A DNA stretch of 64,000 nucleotides from Phycisphaerales bacterium UBA5793 (GTDB lineage: Bacteria > Planctomycetota > Phycisphaerae > Phycisphaerales > UBA5793), in NCBI GenBank assembly GCA_002418285.1, contig DIDT01000035.1, forward strand, positions 59,850 to 123,849. The letters run 5' to 3'. Shown in pieces: positions 1-8,607 of this stretch. A program made the translations under genes and the position numbers. The notes beneath the pieces are model-generated. The model did not search any database, was not told where the DNA came from, and saw only the letters and a list, made by a program, of their open reading frames with translations. Position 1 is the stretch's first letter; each line of letters begins with the position of its first letter.

Positions 1-1986
1 GATGACATCGACGGTTCCTTCGCGCAGGCCCTTGATGATGGCGCGCGACTGCTTGCCGGTCTGGAAGCGCGAAATCACCTCGACGCGAAACGGGTAGTCG
101 GCAAAGCGCCCGCGAAAGGTGTGGTAGTGCTGCTCGGCGAGCACGGTGGTCGGCACGAGGATCGCCACCTGCTTGCCATATTCCGCCGCCTTGAAGGCAG
201 CGCGAATCGCCAGTTCCGTCTTGCCGAAACCAACGTCCCCGCAGAGCAGCCGGTCCATCGGCCGGTCGCCGTGCATGTCCTTCTTGATCTCGACGATCGA
301 TGCAAGCTGGTCGGGCGTCTCCTCGTAAGGGAACTCCGCCTCGAACTGCTTCTGCCACGTCGTGTCGCCAGGGTAGCGGATGCCCGGCACGTGCTGGCGG
401 GCCGCCTGGATGCGCAGCATCTCGGCTGCAAGATCGCGCACGGCTTCGCTGACCTGCTCCTTCTGCCTGCCCCATTTCTTGCCGCCCATGTGCGAGAGCG
501 GGGGCTTGCCGTCAAACCCGCCGATGTACTTCTGCACCAGGTCAATTCGCGTCAGCGGCACGTGCAATCGCGTGCCGCCGGCGAACTCGAGCGTCAAATA
601 CTCGCGCGGCGTCGCATCCTCATTGCGCCGCCCATCCACGCGATCGATCTTCAACGTCGCCAGCTCGATGAACTTGGCAATGCCGTGATCGCGATGCACG
701 ACGTAATCGCCCGGTGCGATCTCCAGGAACGCATCCATCGCCCGGCCGGCGCGCAGTCGCTTCGTGCTCCGACGAATGTGGTACCGGTGCAGCAGTTCGT
801 GGTACGGCACGAGTGCGATGCGATGGCCATTCTCATCCAGCCAGACAAACCCGCGATGGAGATACGAAACGATCGACTCGATCTCGCCCACGCCATCGGG
901 CGCCGCATCGGCGATCAGTTCGCGCAGTCGCTGCCGCTCGCTGTCGCTGCTGCAGAGAACGATGACGCGAGAATCACCTGCCGCCATCTCGACGAGTTCG
1001 CGCACCGCCTCCTTCGCCTCCTCGGCAAAAGGCGGCAGCGATTCAACCGGCAGGTCGACCGTCGCATCCGGATCCGTCGCGCCGATCGGGTGCTGGTCGA
1101 TCTGCAGATACGTGAACCGACGCAAGTCCGCCAGCACCGCTGGCGGACCGAATACCGCGCCGCCTGACACGGCGCGTTCGTAGTAACCGCGCCCCTGTTC
1201 AGTAACCTCCATCAGTTCGTGGAGAATGACAATCGCATCTTCGGACAGATGTTTGGTGAGCAGCGTGCCGCCTTCATCGCCAAGCAGGGCGCTGACAGTC
1301 GCACCGACGATCTGCACTTCGTTGATGCGCCGGTCGGTGGCGAGGGTGTCGGGATCGACTTCGCTGATCGATTCGATTTCATCGCCGAAGAAGTCGAGTC
1401 GCACGGGCGGGGTCTCGTCGCCGCGCCCGGCCGGGTAGATGTCCACCAGACCGCCGCGTACTGAGAACTGCCCCGGCCCCTCGAGCGACGGCACGCGCAG
1501 ATACCCGGCTTCTTCAAGCCACGCGAGCAAGGCTCCAGTCGGCTGCGTCTGCCCCACGTGCAGGTTCTGACACAAACTCCCCAGCCGCCCCGCCTCGGGC
1601 ACCGCCTGCATGAGCGCATGAATCGGTGCCACGATCACCGGCGGCGGCGCGTTGTCAATCAGCATCCGCACCAGTTCCAGCCGCTGACCGAGCAACTCAG
1701 GATTGACCCCCGTCTCTCCGGGCAGCACTTCCAATGCGGGAAACAGCCGAGCCGCAAAGCCCATCCCGCCAAGTTCTTCGACCGCCTCGTCCGCATCGTC
1801 GATGTGGGCGGTGATCAAGAGGACGGGCCGGCCTGGGCATCTCGGCTGGAGTGATCCGCAAAGCACGCTCGCAATCGAGCCGGAACCCCCGCCCGCGCGG
1901 AGATACGTGTCCTGCCGCTGGTCGATTCGCGAAAGTATCGAATCGAAGCAACGATCATTGCTGATCTGATGGAGCCAGTGAGTCAT
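1..1986 (-). CDS. mfd: Transcription-repair coupling factor Mfd, N-terminal 662 residues (3' end outside window)
   Basis: Mfd removes RNA polymerase stalled at DNA lesions and recruits the UvrA/B excision machinery. The minus-strand frame is open from the ATG at 1986 to the window edge and is therefore partial. It reads first through the UvrB-like N-terminal modules. The RNA-polymerase-binding CarD/TRCF domain follows from about residue 417 (APGDYVVHRDHG). The helicase domain starts with a classic Mfd Walker A, GDVGFGKTE, with the lysine at residue 589. The last residues visible, around VEVISRFQTGKQSR, continue the translocase domain typical of the family. About 660 of the usual 1100-1200 residues are seen. 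The gene is divergent from the glutaredoxin gene, and 209 bp lie between the two starts. Identification is firm; only the C-terminus is unseen. Confidence 0.96.
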   Translation of the reverse strand, partial: MTHWLHQISNDRCFDSILSRIDQRQDTYLRAGGGSGSIASVLCGSLQPRCPGRPVLLITAHIDDADEAVEELGGMGFAARLFPALEVLPGETGVNPELLGQRLELVRMLIDNAPPPVIVAPIHALMQAVPEAGRLGSLCQNLHVGQTQPTGALLAWLEEAGYLRVPSLEGPGQFSVRGGLVDIYPAGRGDETPPVRLDFFGDEIESISEVDPDTLATDRRINEVQIVGATVSALLGDEGGTLLTKHLSEDAIVILHELMEVTEQGRGYYERAVSGGAVFGPPAVLADLRRFTYLQIDQHPIGATDPDATVDLPVESLPPFAEEAKEAVRELVEMAAGDSRVIVLCSSDSERQRLRELIADAAPDGVGEIESIVSYLHRGFVWLDENGHRIALVPYHELLHRYHIRRSTKRLRAGRAMDAFLEIAPGDYVVHRDHGIAKFIELATLKIDRVDGRRNEDATPREYLTLEFAGGTRLHVPLTRIDLVQKYIGGFDGKPPLSHMGGKKWGRQKEQVSEAVRDLAAEMLRIQAARQHVPGIRYPGDTTWQKQFEAEFPYEETPDQLASIVEIKKDMHGDRPMDRLLCGDVGFGKTELAIRAAFKAAEYGKQVAILVPTTVLAEQHYHTFRGRFADYPFRVEVISRFQTGKQSRAIIKGLREGTVDVI

Positions 1987-2195
1987 GGATGAGCAGTCGT
2001 TGGCGGTCGTGTGTTCCGCGCATGGGTGGGCACCGAACATCGCCGCAACTGGCCATGCCGGAGCCCGGATTTGTGATTTCAGCGGTCGATTGTAGCACCA
2101 TGTCAGTCCGCGCCGTGGGGAGAATAACATTGAATCGGACGATCGGCGGGGCCGGTCGAAACAACCCCACGCGAATCCAAAGACCCGGACTCCAC

Positions 2196-2447
2196 ATGGC
2201 CGATCTAGTTCTTTACACGCGAAGCAATTGCGGCCTGTGCGACCGTCTCAAGTCGATGATCTCAACCATCATCGACGACGACGGACGCGACGACCTGCGG
2301 CTCGTTGAGGTCGACATCGATAGCGACCCCGGCCTGATCGAGCAGTTTCGCTATCGCGTGCCGGTGGTCATGCACGAAGATGCCGTCATCCTCGAGGGCA
2401 AGCCGGACGAACAGGAAGTGCGGCAGGCGCTGGAGGCGACTGACTGA
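2196..2447 (+). CDS. Small glutaredoxin-like protein (DUF836 type)
   Basis: An 83-residue thioredoxin-fold protein. The N-terminus MADLVLYTRSNCGLCDR carries a CxxC redox pair at Cys12 and Cys15, followed by the cis-Pro region RVPVVMHE, as in the DUF836/glutaredoxin-like family. The open frame runs further upstream, but the ATG at 2196 places the beta strand and CxxC at the usual distance from the N-terminus, so it was chosen. The protein is probably a cytoplasmic thiol-disulfide exchange protein with unknown partners. It lies 37 bp upstream of the PBP2 gene on the same strand and may share its transcript, although no functional link is known. Confidence 0.85.
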   Translation: MADLVLYTRSNCGLCDRLKSMISTIIDDDGRDDLRLVEVDIDSDPGLIEQFRYRVPVVMHEDAVILEGKPDEQEVRQALEATD

Positions 2448-2484
2448 GAAGGACGGCCCGGACGCCTGTGCCGCCTGAACACGA

Positions 2485-4815
2485 ATGAAACGCGACGCGA
2501 TCATCCCGAGCATGTTTCACCGCCGGCTGCTGCTGCTGCTGGTCATGGTCGTCGTCGGCATGTTCGCGCTGATCGGGCAGTTGTATCGCCTGACCGTCGT
2601 GCAAGGAGCGCAGCACCTGACCGAAGTCGAATCGGCTTTAGTCGACCGCGAACTGCTCCCCACCTACCGCGGTCGCATCGTTGATCGCAAGGGCGAGGTG
2701 CTGGCGCTCGACCGCCCCTGCTTTGACATCCTCGTCGACTACCGCCTGATCAGCGGCGAGTGGGCCATCGCCGCGGCCGGCAGCGAAGCCCGGCGCACTC
2801 ATCGGGATGAATGGAACGAATTGAGCCGGGCCCGGCGCGATGAGCTCATCGAGGAGTACCGGCCGCGCTACGACCGGCAGGTCGAAGCCGTGTGGCGAGA
2901 CATCGCACGACTCGGAAACGTACCCCTCGAAGAAATCGAGCAGAGGCGCGATGCCATCTCCGCACGCGTCGAGAACATGGCGAACCATCTCTACAACGAG
3001 TGGCGCAAGCAGTATGAGAGACAGTTTCAGACGACGATCACCATCGAAGAAGTCGCCAAACCCATACGCGAGCAGCGCCAGCCGCATGTCATTCTGACCC
3101 GCATCCCGTCCGGTCAGGAAGCCGGATTCAAAGAGCTTTCCGCCAGCGGCCCGCAGATCGACAAGAACCAGCCGGCCGTTTCCGTCCGCACCTCAGGCAC
3201 TCGGGACTATCCGTGGTCCCATACAACCGTGACGCTCGATCGCTCTCATCTGCCCTCGCCGATGCGCAGTGATGAACCGCTCACCATCGAGATCGAAGAG
3301 TCGATGTCGCAGCTGCTCGGCTCGTTGCGCGATCAGGTGAATGAAGAAGAACTCGCCGCTCACCCGCTCTACGGACCGGACCGAGAAGTCAGCGATCTCA
3401 CTGGCTACCTGCCCGGTGATGAGGTGGGCTCGCGCGGTATGGAACAGACGCTCGAGACCACTCTGCGCGGCACACGCGGCATCATCACCCGACACGTTGA
3501 TGACAAGCCCGATGAGCGCATCGAACCCAAGCCCGGCGGCGTCGCCCAGCTCACGATCGACGCTCGCCTGCAGACACGCGTGCAGGGCATTCTCGATCCG
3601 CACTTCGGCCTCACTCGCGTCCAGCCGTGGCACGGCCAGGAGAATGAACTGCCACTGGGAACGCCCCTGGCCGCCGGCGCCGTCGTCATCGATGTCAAGA
3701 CAAGCGAAGTGCTGGCGATCGTCTCCTCACCCAATGCGCTGCCCGCATCGCTGCAGAAGTATCGCGCCAGCCTGAGTGGCGCCGAGCTCATCCAGTTCGA
3801 CCGTGATTTCACACCCCCTGGCGTGTTCAGCCGAGCAGCGGACATTCCCTACGCGCCTGGTTCGATCGTCAAACCACTGTTCATGTCCTGGGCGATGTCT
3901 CACGGCAGGTGGGGATTGCAACAGGTTGTCGATTGCCAGGGCCACTTCTATCCCGATCAGAAAGAGATGCTCCGCTGCTGGATCTACCGTCCGCCCTCCT
4001 ACGCCGTGCACGGCCCGCTCGGTCCGGTTGAGGCGATCGCCCGCAGCTGCAACATGTACTTCTACACCATCGGAAACACGCTGGGCCTGAAGAAGTGCGT
4101 GCAGGTCTACCACGATTGGGGGCTCGGACGACCGATTGACCTCGGCGTTTCACTCTACAACCAGTCCGTGGAAGAATCGGAGTTGAGCGATCCAAAGAAC
4201 CCGCCCGGACGCAGCGAGCCACTCATGCTGGCCATGGGCCAGGGCCGTGCCGCATGGACTCCCCTGCACGCCGCAGCCGCATACGCCACCCTGGCGCGCG
4301 GCGGGTACTACATCTCACCCACCCTCATCCGCAACGATCCGCGCGGCACCAAGGCCATTCGCGAAGATCTCGAACTCGATGACCAGGCGGTCTACCTCGC
4401 ACTCAAGGGTCTGCACGAAGTTGTAAACAACCAACAGTACGGCGGGGCGCGTCACATCGACATCGGGTCGGGCGAACACCAGTACGAACCTATTTTCAAT
4501 GCCAAAGGCGTAGACGTCTGGGGCAAGACCGGCACGGCCCAGCAGGTCTGGCCGACGCGCATCATCCGTTACGACGCCAACGGCGATCCGCTCATTGACG
4601 CGGCAGGTCGACCCGTGTTCATCGAGCGAGGCAGGGCGATCGGGTCGCACTCGTGGTTCGTCGGGCTCGTCGGGCCGGGATCGGGCGATGGCCGCGGCCA
4701 GCCGGAATACGCCATCGCAGTGCTCGTCGAATGGGGCGGTTCGGGTAGCCGATGCGCCGGACCCATCGCCAACCAGATCATTTATGCGCTCAGGGCGGAG
4801 GGGTACCTCCCATGA
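2485..4815 (+). CDS. mrdA: Penicillin-binding protein 2, peptidoglycan transpeptidase
   Basis: A class B PBP of 776 residues that cross-links peptidoglycan during cell elongation. One transmembrane anchor lies at about residues 11-33, after which the protein is periplasmic. All three catalytic motifs are present: SIVK with Ser460 as nucleophile and Lys463, SCN at 521-523, and KTG at 681-683 (WGKTGTAQQ). Between the pedestal start (YRGRIVDRKGEVLA) and the transpeptidase domain there is a long charged stretch, roughly residues 90-330, larger than in Escherichia coli PBP2 (633 residues overall). The stop codon overlaps the ATG of rodA (ATGA), so the two are translationally coupled, the usual PBP2-RodA arrangement. 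A downstream ATG at 2512 (MFHRR) is an alternative start. Confidence 0.93.
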   Translation: MKRDAIIPSMFHRRLLLLLVMVVVGMFALIGQLYRLTVVQGAQHLTEVESALVDRELLPTYRGRIVDRKGEVLALDRPCFDILVDYRLISGEWAIAAAGSEARRTHRDEWNELSRARRDELIEEYRPRYDRQVEAVWRDIARLGNVPLEEIEQRRDAISARVENMANHLYNEWRKQYERQFQTTITIEEVAKPIREQRQPHVILTRIPSGQEAGFKELSASGPQIDKNQPAVSVRTSGTRDYPWSHTTVTLDRSHLPSPMRSDEPLTIEIEESMSQLLGSLRDQVNEEELAAHPLYGPDREVSDLTGYLPGDEVGSRGMEQTLETTLRGTRGIITRHVDDKPDERIEPKPGGVAQLTIDARLQTRVQGILDPHFGLTRVQPWHGQENELPLGTPLAAGAVVIDVKTSEVLAIVSSPNALPASLQKYRASLSGAELIQFDRDFTPPGVFSRAADIPYAPGSIVKPLFMSWAMSHGRWGLQQVVDCQGHFYPDQKEMLRCWIYRPPSYAVHGPLGPVEAIARSCNMYFYTIGNTLGLKKCVQVYHDWGLGRPIDLGVSLYNQSVEESELSDPKNPPGRSEPLMLAMGQGRAAWTPLHAAAAYATLARGGYYISPTLIRNDPRGTKAIREDLELDDQAVYLALKGLHEVVNNQQYGGARHIDIGSGEHQYEPIFNAKGVDVWGKTGTAQQVWPTRIIRYDANGDPLIDAAGRPVFIERGRAIGSHSWFVGLVGPGSGDGRGQPEYAIAVLVEWGGSGSRCAGPIANQIIYALRAEGYLP

Positions 4816-6137
4816 GCGGCCCATCGTCCACACGATCGATCACGGCCGGCTCGACATGGGCTCAGCACCATCGCCTCACTCCCAACACGTTGAATCAGGC
4901 GGCCCCTTCCTCGGCCGTGCCCGGCGTACTGTGGTGGAATCCGGCGTGGTTCTCCGTAGCCGCAGCCGTGGCACTCAGCGTCATTGGTGTGTCGGCCATC
5001 AACCTCACCGAACCCGTCGGGGCCGGTGAGAACTGGATCAAACAACTGGTCTTTCTCGCCGTCGGATTGGTCGCGTGTGCCGCCTGCGCGATGCCTTCCC
5101 CTCGAACGTGGCGCTACATCGCGTATCCCTCCATGGTTGGGGCGATTGGGCTGCTCGTCTTCGTGCTCATTCCGTTCATTCCGCACGAAATCGTCCGGCC
5201 GCGCAATGGGGCGCGCAGATGGATCAACCTCGTTCTCACGGATTTCCAGCCCAGCGAACTGGCCAAGATCGTCCTCGTACTCGCGCTGGCCCATTACTTG
5301 CGCTATCGCAAGAATTATCGCACGCTCAGCGGTCTGCTGGTGCCGTTCGCCATCATGCTCATGCCGATGGGGTTGATTCTTGTCGAGCCGGATCTGGGTA
5401 CCGCGATGCTCTTTGGCCCGGTGCTGTTTGCGATGCTCCTCGCTGCCGGAGCCAAGCTCAAGCATCTCTTCACGATTGCGGGACTCGGAGCGATCACCAT
5501 CGCGCTGATCGCAACCGTGTCGCTTCTCGCAGCACAGCGAGATCCGCCGAGCTATCCCGTGCTCGAAAAGCACCAGGTCGATCGCATTCAGGGACTGGTC
5601 AATCAAATCAAGGGCGATCGCCGTCACGCCGACACGATCAACTACCAGGCATTCAAAGCCATGACGATCATCGGCTCGGGCGGATTCTTCGGCCTGGGTC
5701 CTGAACGCAGCCGGCTCATTCTCCGCACGCAGCGGCTCCCCGAGGATCACAACGACATGGTCTTTGCCGTGGTGGTCAATCGCTGGGGCTTCGTCGGCGC
5801 GACGGCCATGGTCGGCATCTACCTCGTCTATCTCGTCGGCCTCGTGATGACCGCCGCAACAAGCATGAACCCGTTTGGTCGACTCGTATGCGTGGGCTTT
5901 GCCACCATCATCGCCTCCCAGATGGTGGTGAACATCGGCATGAACATCGGCTTGCTGCCCATCACCGGCATGACGCTGCCATTCGTCAGTTACGGCGGCT
6001 CCAGCCTGGTGGCCAACTTTGCCATGACCGGCATCGCCCTGAGCATTGCCCTCCGGCCCGCAGGTTACTTTGCTCGTCCGTCGTTCGAGTTCGACGAACG
6101 GCGCGAGGGGCTGGAGCGCGTGGAATACATCCGGTAG
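4812..6137 (+). CDS. rodA: RodA, SEDS-family peptidoglycan glycosyltransferase
   Basis: A 441-residue polytopic inner-membrane protein of the FtsW/RodA/SpoVE (SEDS) family, which polymerises lipid II and works with PBP2. Family landmarks are visible: a conserved SELAK stretch (FQPSELAKIVLVLALAHY), LVEPDLGTAMLFGP in the middle, the long periplasmic loop with GFFGLGPERS and LPEDHNDMVFAV, and the C-terminal LPITGMTLPFVSYGGSS. The ATG at 4812 overlaps the mrdA stop, which decides the start; the first 45 or so residues are a hydrophilic cytoplasmic tail. The neighbouring class B PBP makes RodA more likely than FtsW. Confidence 0.94.
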   Translation: MSGPSSTRSITAGSTWAQHHRLTPNTLNQAAPSSAVPGVLWWNPAWFSVAAAVALSVIGVSAINLTEPVGAGENWIKQLVFLAVGLVACAACAMPSPRTWRYIAYPSMVGAIGLLVFVLIPFIPHEIVRPRNGARRWINLVLTDFQPSELAKIVLVLALAHYLRYRKNYRTLSGLLVPFAIMLMPMGLILVEPDLGTAMLFGPVLFAMLLAAGAKLKHLFTIAGLGAITIALIATVSLLAAQRDPPSYPVLEKHQVDRIQGLVNQIKGDRRHADTINYQAFKAMTIIGSGGFFGLGPERSRLILRTQRLPEDHNDMVFAVVVNRWGFVGATAMVGIYLVYLVGLVMTAATSMNPFGRLVCVGFATIIASQMVVNIGMNIGLLPITGMTLPFVSYGGSSLVANFAMTGIALSIALRPAGYFARPSFEFDERREGLERVEYIR

Positions 6138-6215
6138 AGCCCAGGGAGATTCGGGGCAGATGACTCTGGTACCCACAATGAGGGGGATGCGGACGGAAGA
6201 GTTCCATCCAAGCGG

Positions 6216-6243
6216 TTGACATGGCGTGCAGCCGAATTAGGAT
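6216..6243 (+). promoter_or_regulatory. Candidate sigma-70-like promoter for the YheT-type hydrolase gene
   Basis: A perfect -35 box TTGACA (6216-6221) is followed after 16 bp by TAGGAT (6238-6243), a 4-of-6 match to TATAAT. It lies in the 200 bp between rodA and the hydrolase gene, about 95 bp before that start. The match is good at -35 and moderate at -10. Only the sequence supports it. Confidence 0.4.
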
Positions 6244-6337
6244 GTAGCCGTCTTGTTATTCAGAACAACCTGCCGCGTCCTCGCCGGTCTCGTGCCCCCA
6301 GTGCCGACGGCTGGCAGCCGGAATAGAAATCGATCGC

Positions 6338-7327
6338 ATGAACCTCTCCCACTTCAGGGCCAGTTGGTGGCTGCCAGGCGGCCATGGTCAGACCATCTGG
6401 CCGATGTTCGCTCGAAGAGTCAGCCTGCGGACTCGATCTGAACACTTGGACCTGCCCGACGGCGACTTTGTCAGGCTGGACTGGGTGGGCGACAAGGGCC
6501 CCATCGTGGTCGTCCTGCCAGGATTGCAAGGCGACGTACGGTCATCGTACGTCCGCCGCCTGCTGCGGCAGTGCGAGATGCGCGGCTGGCGCGGCGTGCT
6601 GCTGAACTACCGCGGTCGCGGTGAACCCAACCGCCTCGCACACAGCTATCACTGCGGCATGACCGACGACCTCAACTTCCTGGTGCATCAACTGCGCCAA
6701 CGCGAGCCGCATATTCCGATCGCCACCGTCGGCTATTCCGTCGGCGCCAACATCTGTCTGAAATGGCTCGGCGACAGTGGACGGCGCGGCGAAGCCCCGC
6801 CCGTCGTTGCGGCAGTGGGTGTGTCGGCGCCGTTTCACCTCGGCGAGGTGGTCAAGCGCATCGAACGTGGTCTCTCGCGCATCTACCAGTGGTACCTGCT
6901 CCGCAGCCTGCGCCGCGATGTGCTGCGCAAGATGCGAACAATGGATATGGGTCTGCCGATCAGCCCCACCGCGCTGCGTCGCATCAGAACTTTCTCCGTA
7001 TTTGATCGTTGCATCAGCGCGCCGCTGCACGGGTTCAAAGATGCGGAGGAGTACTACGCGAAGACGCGTACGGATCTGCTCCTCCGGCATGTCAACATAC
7101 CGACACTTCTGCTCAACGCACGCAACGACCCCCTCGTGCCGGCCCACCTGATCCCGAAGTCTTGTGACATGTCAGACAAGATCAACCTGGAAGTGACCAA
7201 TACCGGCGGGCACATGGGGTTCATCAACGGCCGGTGGCCATGGGCGCCACGATTCTGGCTGGACCAGCGCGTCCCGGAGTATCTCGCAGATTTCTTCGGA
7301 TCCGCCCCGACGCGTGCCCTCTCCTGA
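6338..7327 (+). CDS. Alpha/beta-fold hydrolase, YheT family
   Basis: A 329-residue cytoplasmic alpha/beta hydrolase resembling YheT/ABHD1-3 esterases. The N-terminus WWLPGGHGQTIWP is characteristic of this family. The nucleophile elbow is GYSVGAN with Ser134 (family form GFSLGGN), the oxyanion region is LPGLQGDVRSSYVR, and the acid and base are expected in NARNDPLVP and NTGGHMGFI near the C-terminus. The physiological substrate of YheT proteins is not well defined; an ester or acyl substrate is likely. The gene stands alone, with a candidate promoter upstream, and converges on the VIT1-type gene. Confidence 0.88.
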   Translation: MNLSHFRASWWLPGGHGQTIWPMFARRVSLRTRSEHLDLPDGDFVRLDWVGDKGPIVVVLPGLQGDVRSSYVRRLLRQCEMRGWRGVLLNYRGRGEPNRLAHSYHCGMTDDLNFLVHQLRQREPHIPIATVGYSVGANICLKWLGDSGRRGEAPPVVAAVGVSAPFHLGEVVKRIERGLSRIYQWYLLRSLRRDVLRKMRTMDMGLPISPTALRRIRTFSVFDRCISAPLHGFKDAEEYYAKTRTDLLLRHVNIPTLLLNARNDPLVPAHLIPKSCDMSDKINLEVTNTGGHMGFINGRWPWAPRFWLDQRVPEYLADFFGSAPTRALS

Positions 7328-7349
7328 GCAGCGAACGTCCTCGGCTGGG

Positions 7350-8039
7350 CTATGCCGTCACGCCGAAGATCGCACCCACTCCCGCGGTCAGCGCCATCGC
7401 CAGCGCCCCCCAGAACGTGACGCGGGCGGCGCCTCGCCACATCGATGCCCCGCCGGCACGAGCACCCAGCGCGCCAAGCGCCGACAGAAAACACAACGAG
7501 GCTCCCGCTACGACCAGGATGAGGTGCTGCTCCGGCACGATGACCGCCGTCACCAGCGGCATCGCCGCGCCGATCGCAAACGTCCCGGCGGACGCAAATG
7601 CCGCCTGCACCGGCCGCGCAGCATGAATGGCGGAGATGCCCAGCTCATCGCGTGCGTGAGCGCCGAGCGCATCATGCGCCATCAACTGCTCGGCGACCTG
7701 TTTGGCCAGAGTTGGTTCGAGTCCGCGACCAACGTAGATCGCGGCCAGCTCCCGCGCCTCGCCGTCGACGTCGCTCGCCAGCTCTCTTCGTTCTCGACTG
7801 AGGTCGGCGTTCTCCGTATCCGCCTGCGAACTGACAGAGACATATTCGCCCGCCGCCATCGACATGGCGCCGGCGACGAGTCCGGCCACTCCAGCAACAA
7901 CGATGCTGCTCCGCGACGCTTCCGCCGCCGCAACACCGATGATCAGGCTCGCCGTCGATACAATGCCGTCATTCGCGCCAAGCACTGCGGCACGGAGCCA
8001 GCCGATTCGCTGCGTCCGGTGCTTCTCTACATGTTTCAT
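7350..8039 (-). CDS. VIT1/CCC1-family iron/manganese transporter
   Basis: A 229-residue membrane protein of the VIT1/CCC1 family, which moves Fe2+ or Mn2+ out of the cytoplasm. The first helix region AAVLGANDGIVSTASLIIGV matches the family signature, and MSMAAGEYVSVSSQ is the conserved second-helix motif. A hydrophilic metal-binding helical segment (about residues 75-140, rich in Glu and Asp) follows, and three further hydrophobic segments run to the C-terminus. Length is typical of bacterial members. The likely role is relief of cytoplasmic iron or manganese excess. Metal preference cannot be read from sequence. Confidence 0.9.
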   Translation of the reverse strand: MKHVEKHRTQRIGWLRAAVLGANDGIVSTASLIIGVAAAEASRSSIVVAGVAGLVAGAMSMAAGEYVSVSSQADTENADLSRERRELASDVDGEARELAAIYVGRGLEPTLAKQVAEQLMAHDALGAHARDELGISAIHAARPVQAAFASAGTFAIGAAMPLVTAVIVPEQHLILVVAGASLCFLSALGALGARAGGASMWRGAARVTFWGALAMALTAGVGAIFGVTA

Positions 8040-8099
8040 TCGTGCTGCCCTTCAAACCGCGAGGATGCTCTGGCAGAACTGATATCGAGATCGCGTCGC

Positions 8100-8480
8100 T
8101 CAAACCGGCGCATCAGACTCCGGGATGTATGTCGCTTCGCACCCCGGCGCTTCAGTCACGCTGACCCGGGCGAGCGATGCGCCAGGTGGCAACGCGGTTT
8201 TCAGTCGCTCCCCGATGTACTGAACCAACTTCTCGGCGGATGGGTTAGCCTGCATGAAAGGCTCCACCTCGTTGAGATTGGCGTTGCGGAACGGTGCAAT
8301 GATCCCGTCCACCGCCGACTCGAGCGCATGGAAGTCACACAACAGGCCTTCGCCATCGAGACGATCACCCCTGACGACAACCGTCAGACGCCAGTCGTGC
8401 CCGTGCAGCGGTTCTCGCTGCCCAGCCAGAACCAGCGCATGTGCCGCTGAGAACACGCGTTGCACACTCAACTCGAACAT
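8100..8480 (-). CDS. 6-pyruvoyl-tetrahydropterin synthase family protein with ExxHGH motif (PTPS-III-like)
   Basis: A 126-residue T-fold protein of COG0720. The zinc histidines are in FSAAH (His14) and HGH (His27, His29), and the conserved Glu is in VTEAPG. QueD enzymes carry a catalytic cysteine four residues before the first H of HGH (CxxxHGH). Here the sequence is REPLHGH: no cysteine, but a glutamate three residues before the HGH. From memory of the family this is the ExxHGH pattern of PTPS-III, which cleaves dihydroneopterin triphosphate and can replace FolB in folate synthesis. No queC, queE or queF is nearby. A QueD annotation would therefore be doubtful. Divergent from the HD-GYP gene. 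Confidence 0.85.
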   Translation of the reverse strand: MFELSVQRVFSAAHALVLAGQREPLHGHDWRLTVVVRGDRLDGEGLLCDFHALESAVDGIIAPFRNANLNEVEPFMQANPSAEKLVQYIGERLKTALPPGASLARVSVTEAPGCEATYIPESDAPV

Positions 8481-8528
8481 GGCGCAATCGTAGCCCGAGC
8501 AAATGAATCACCCTTTTGCAGCCAGGAG

Positions 8529-8558
8529 TTGAATTGGTGCTCAACCCTGTGGCATTAT
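8529..8558 (+). promoter_or_regulatory. Weak promoter candidate for the HD-GYP gene
   Basis: TTGAAT (8529-8534) and CATTAT (8553-8558) are separated by 18 bp in the 127 bp between the divergent PTPS and HD-GYP genes. Both hexamers are imperfect. It is listed because it is the best pair in this divergent region. Confidence 0.22.
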
Positions 8559-8607
8559 CGGCCGATGCCCCGATTGGAGTGGGTCACTCTGGACGGAACA
8601 GCTACAA

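Noticed and set aside
121..1167. 348-codon plus-strand open frame
   Set aside because: It lies antisense to the Mfd coding frame; GC-rich DNA creates long open frames opposite real genes. Its translation has no motif, and the Mfd reading is unambiguous.
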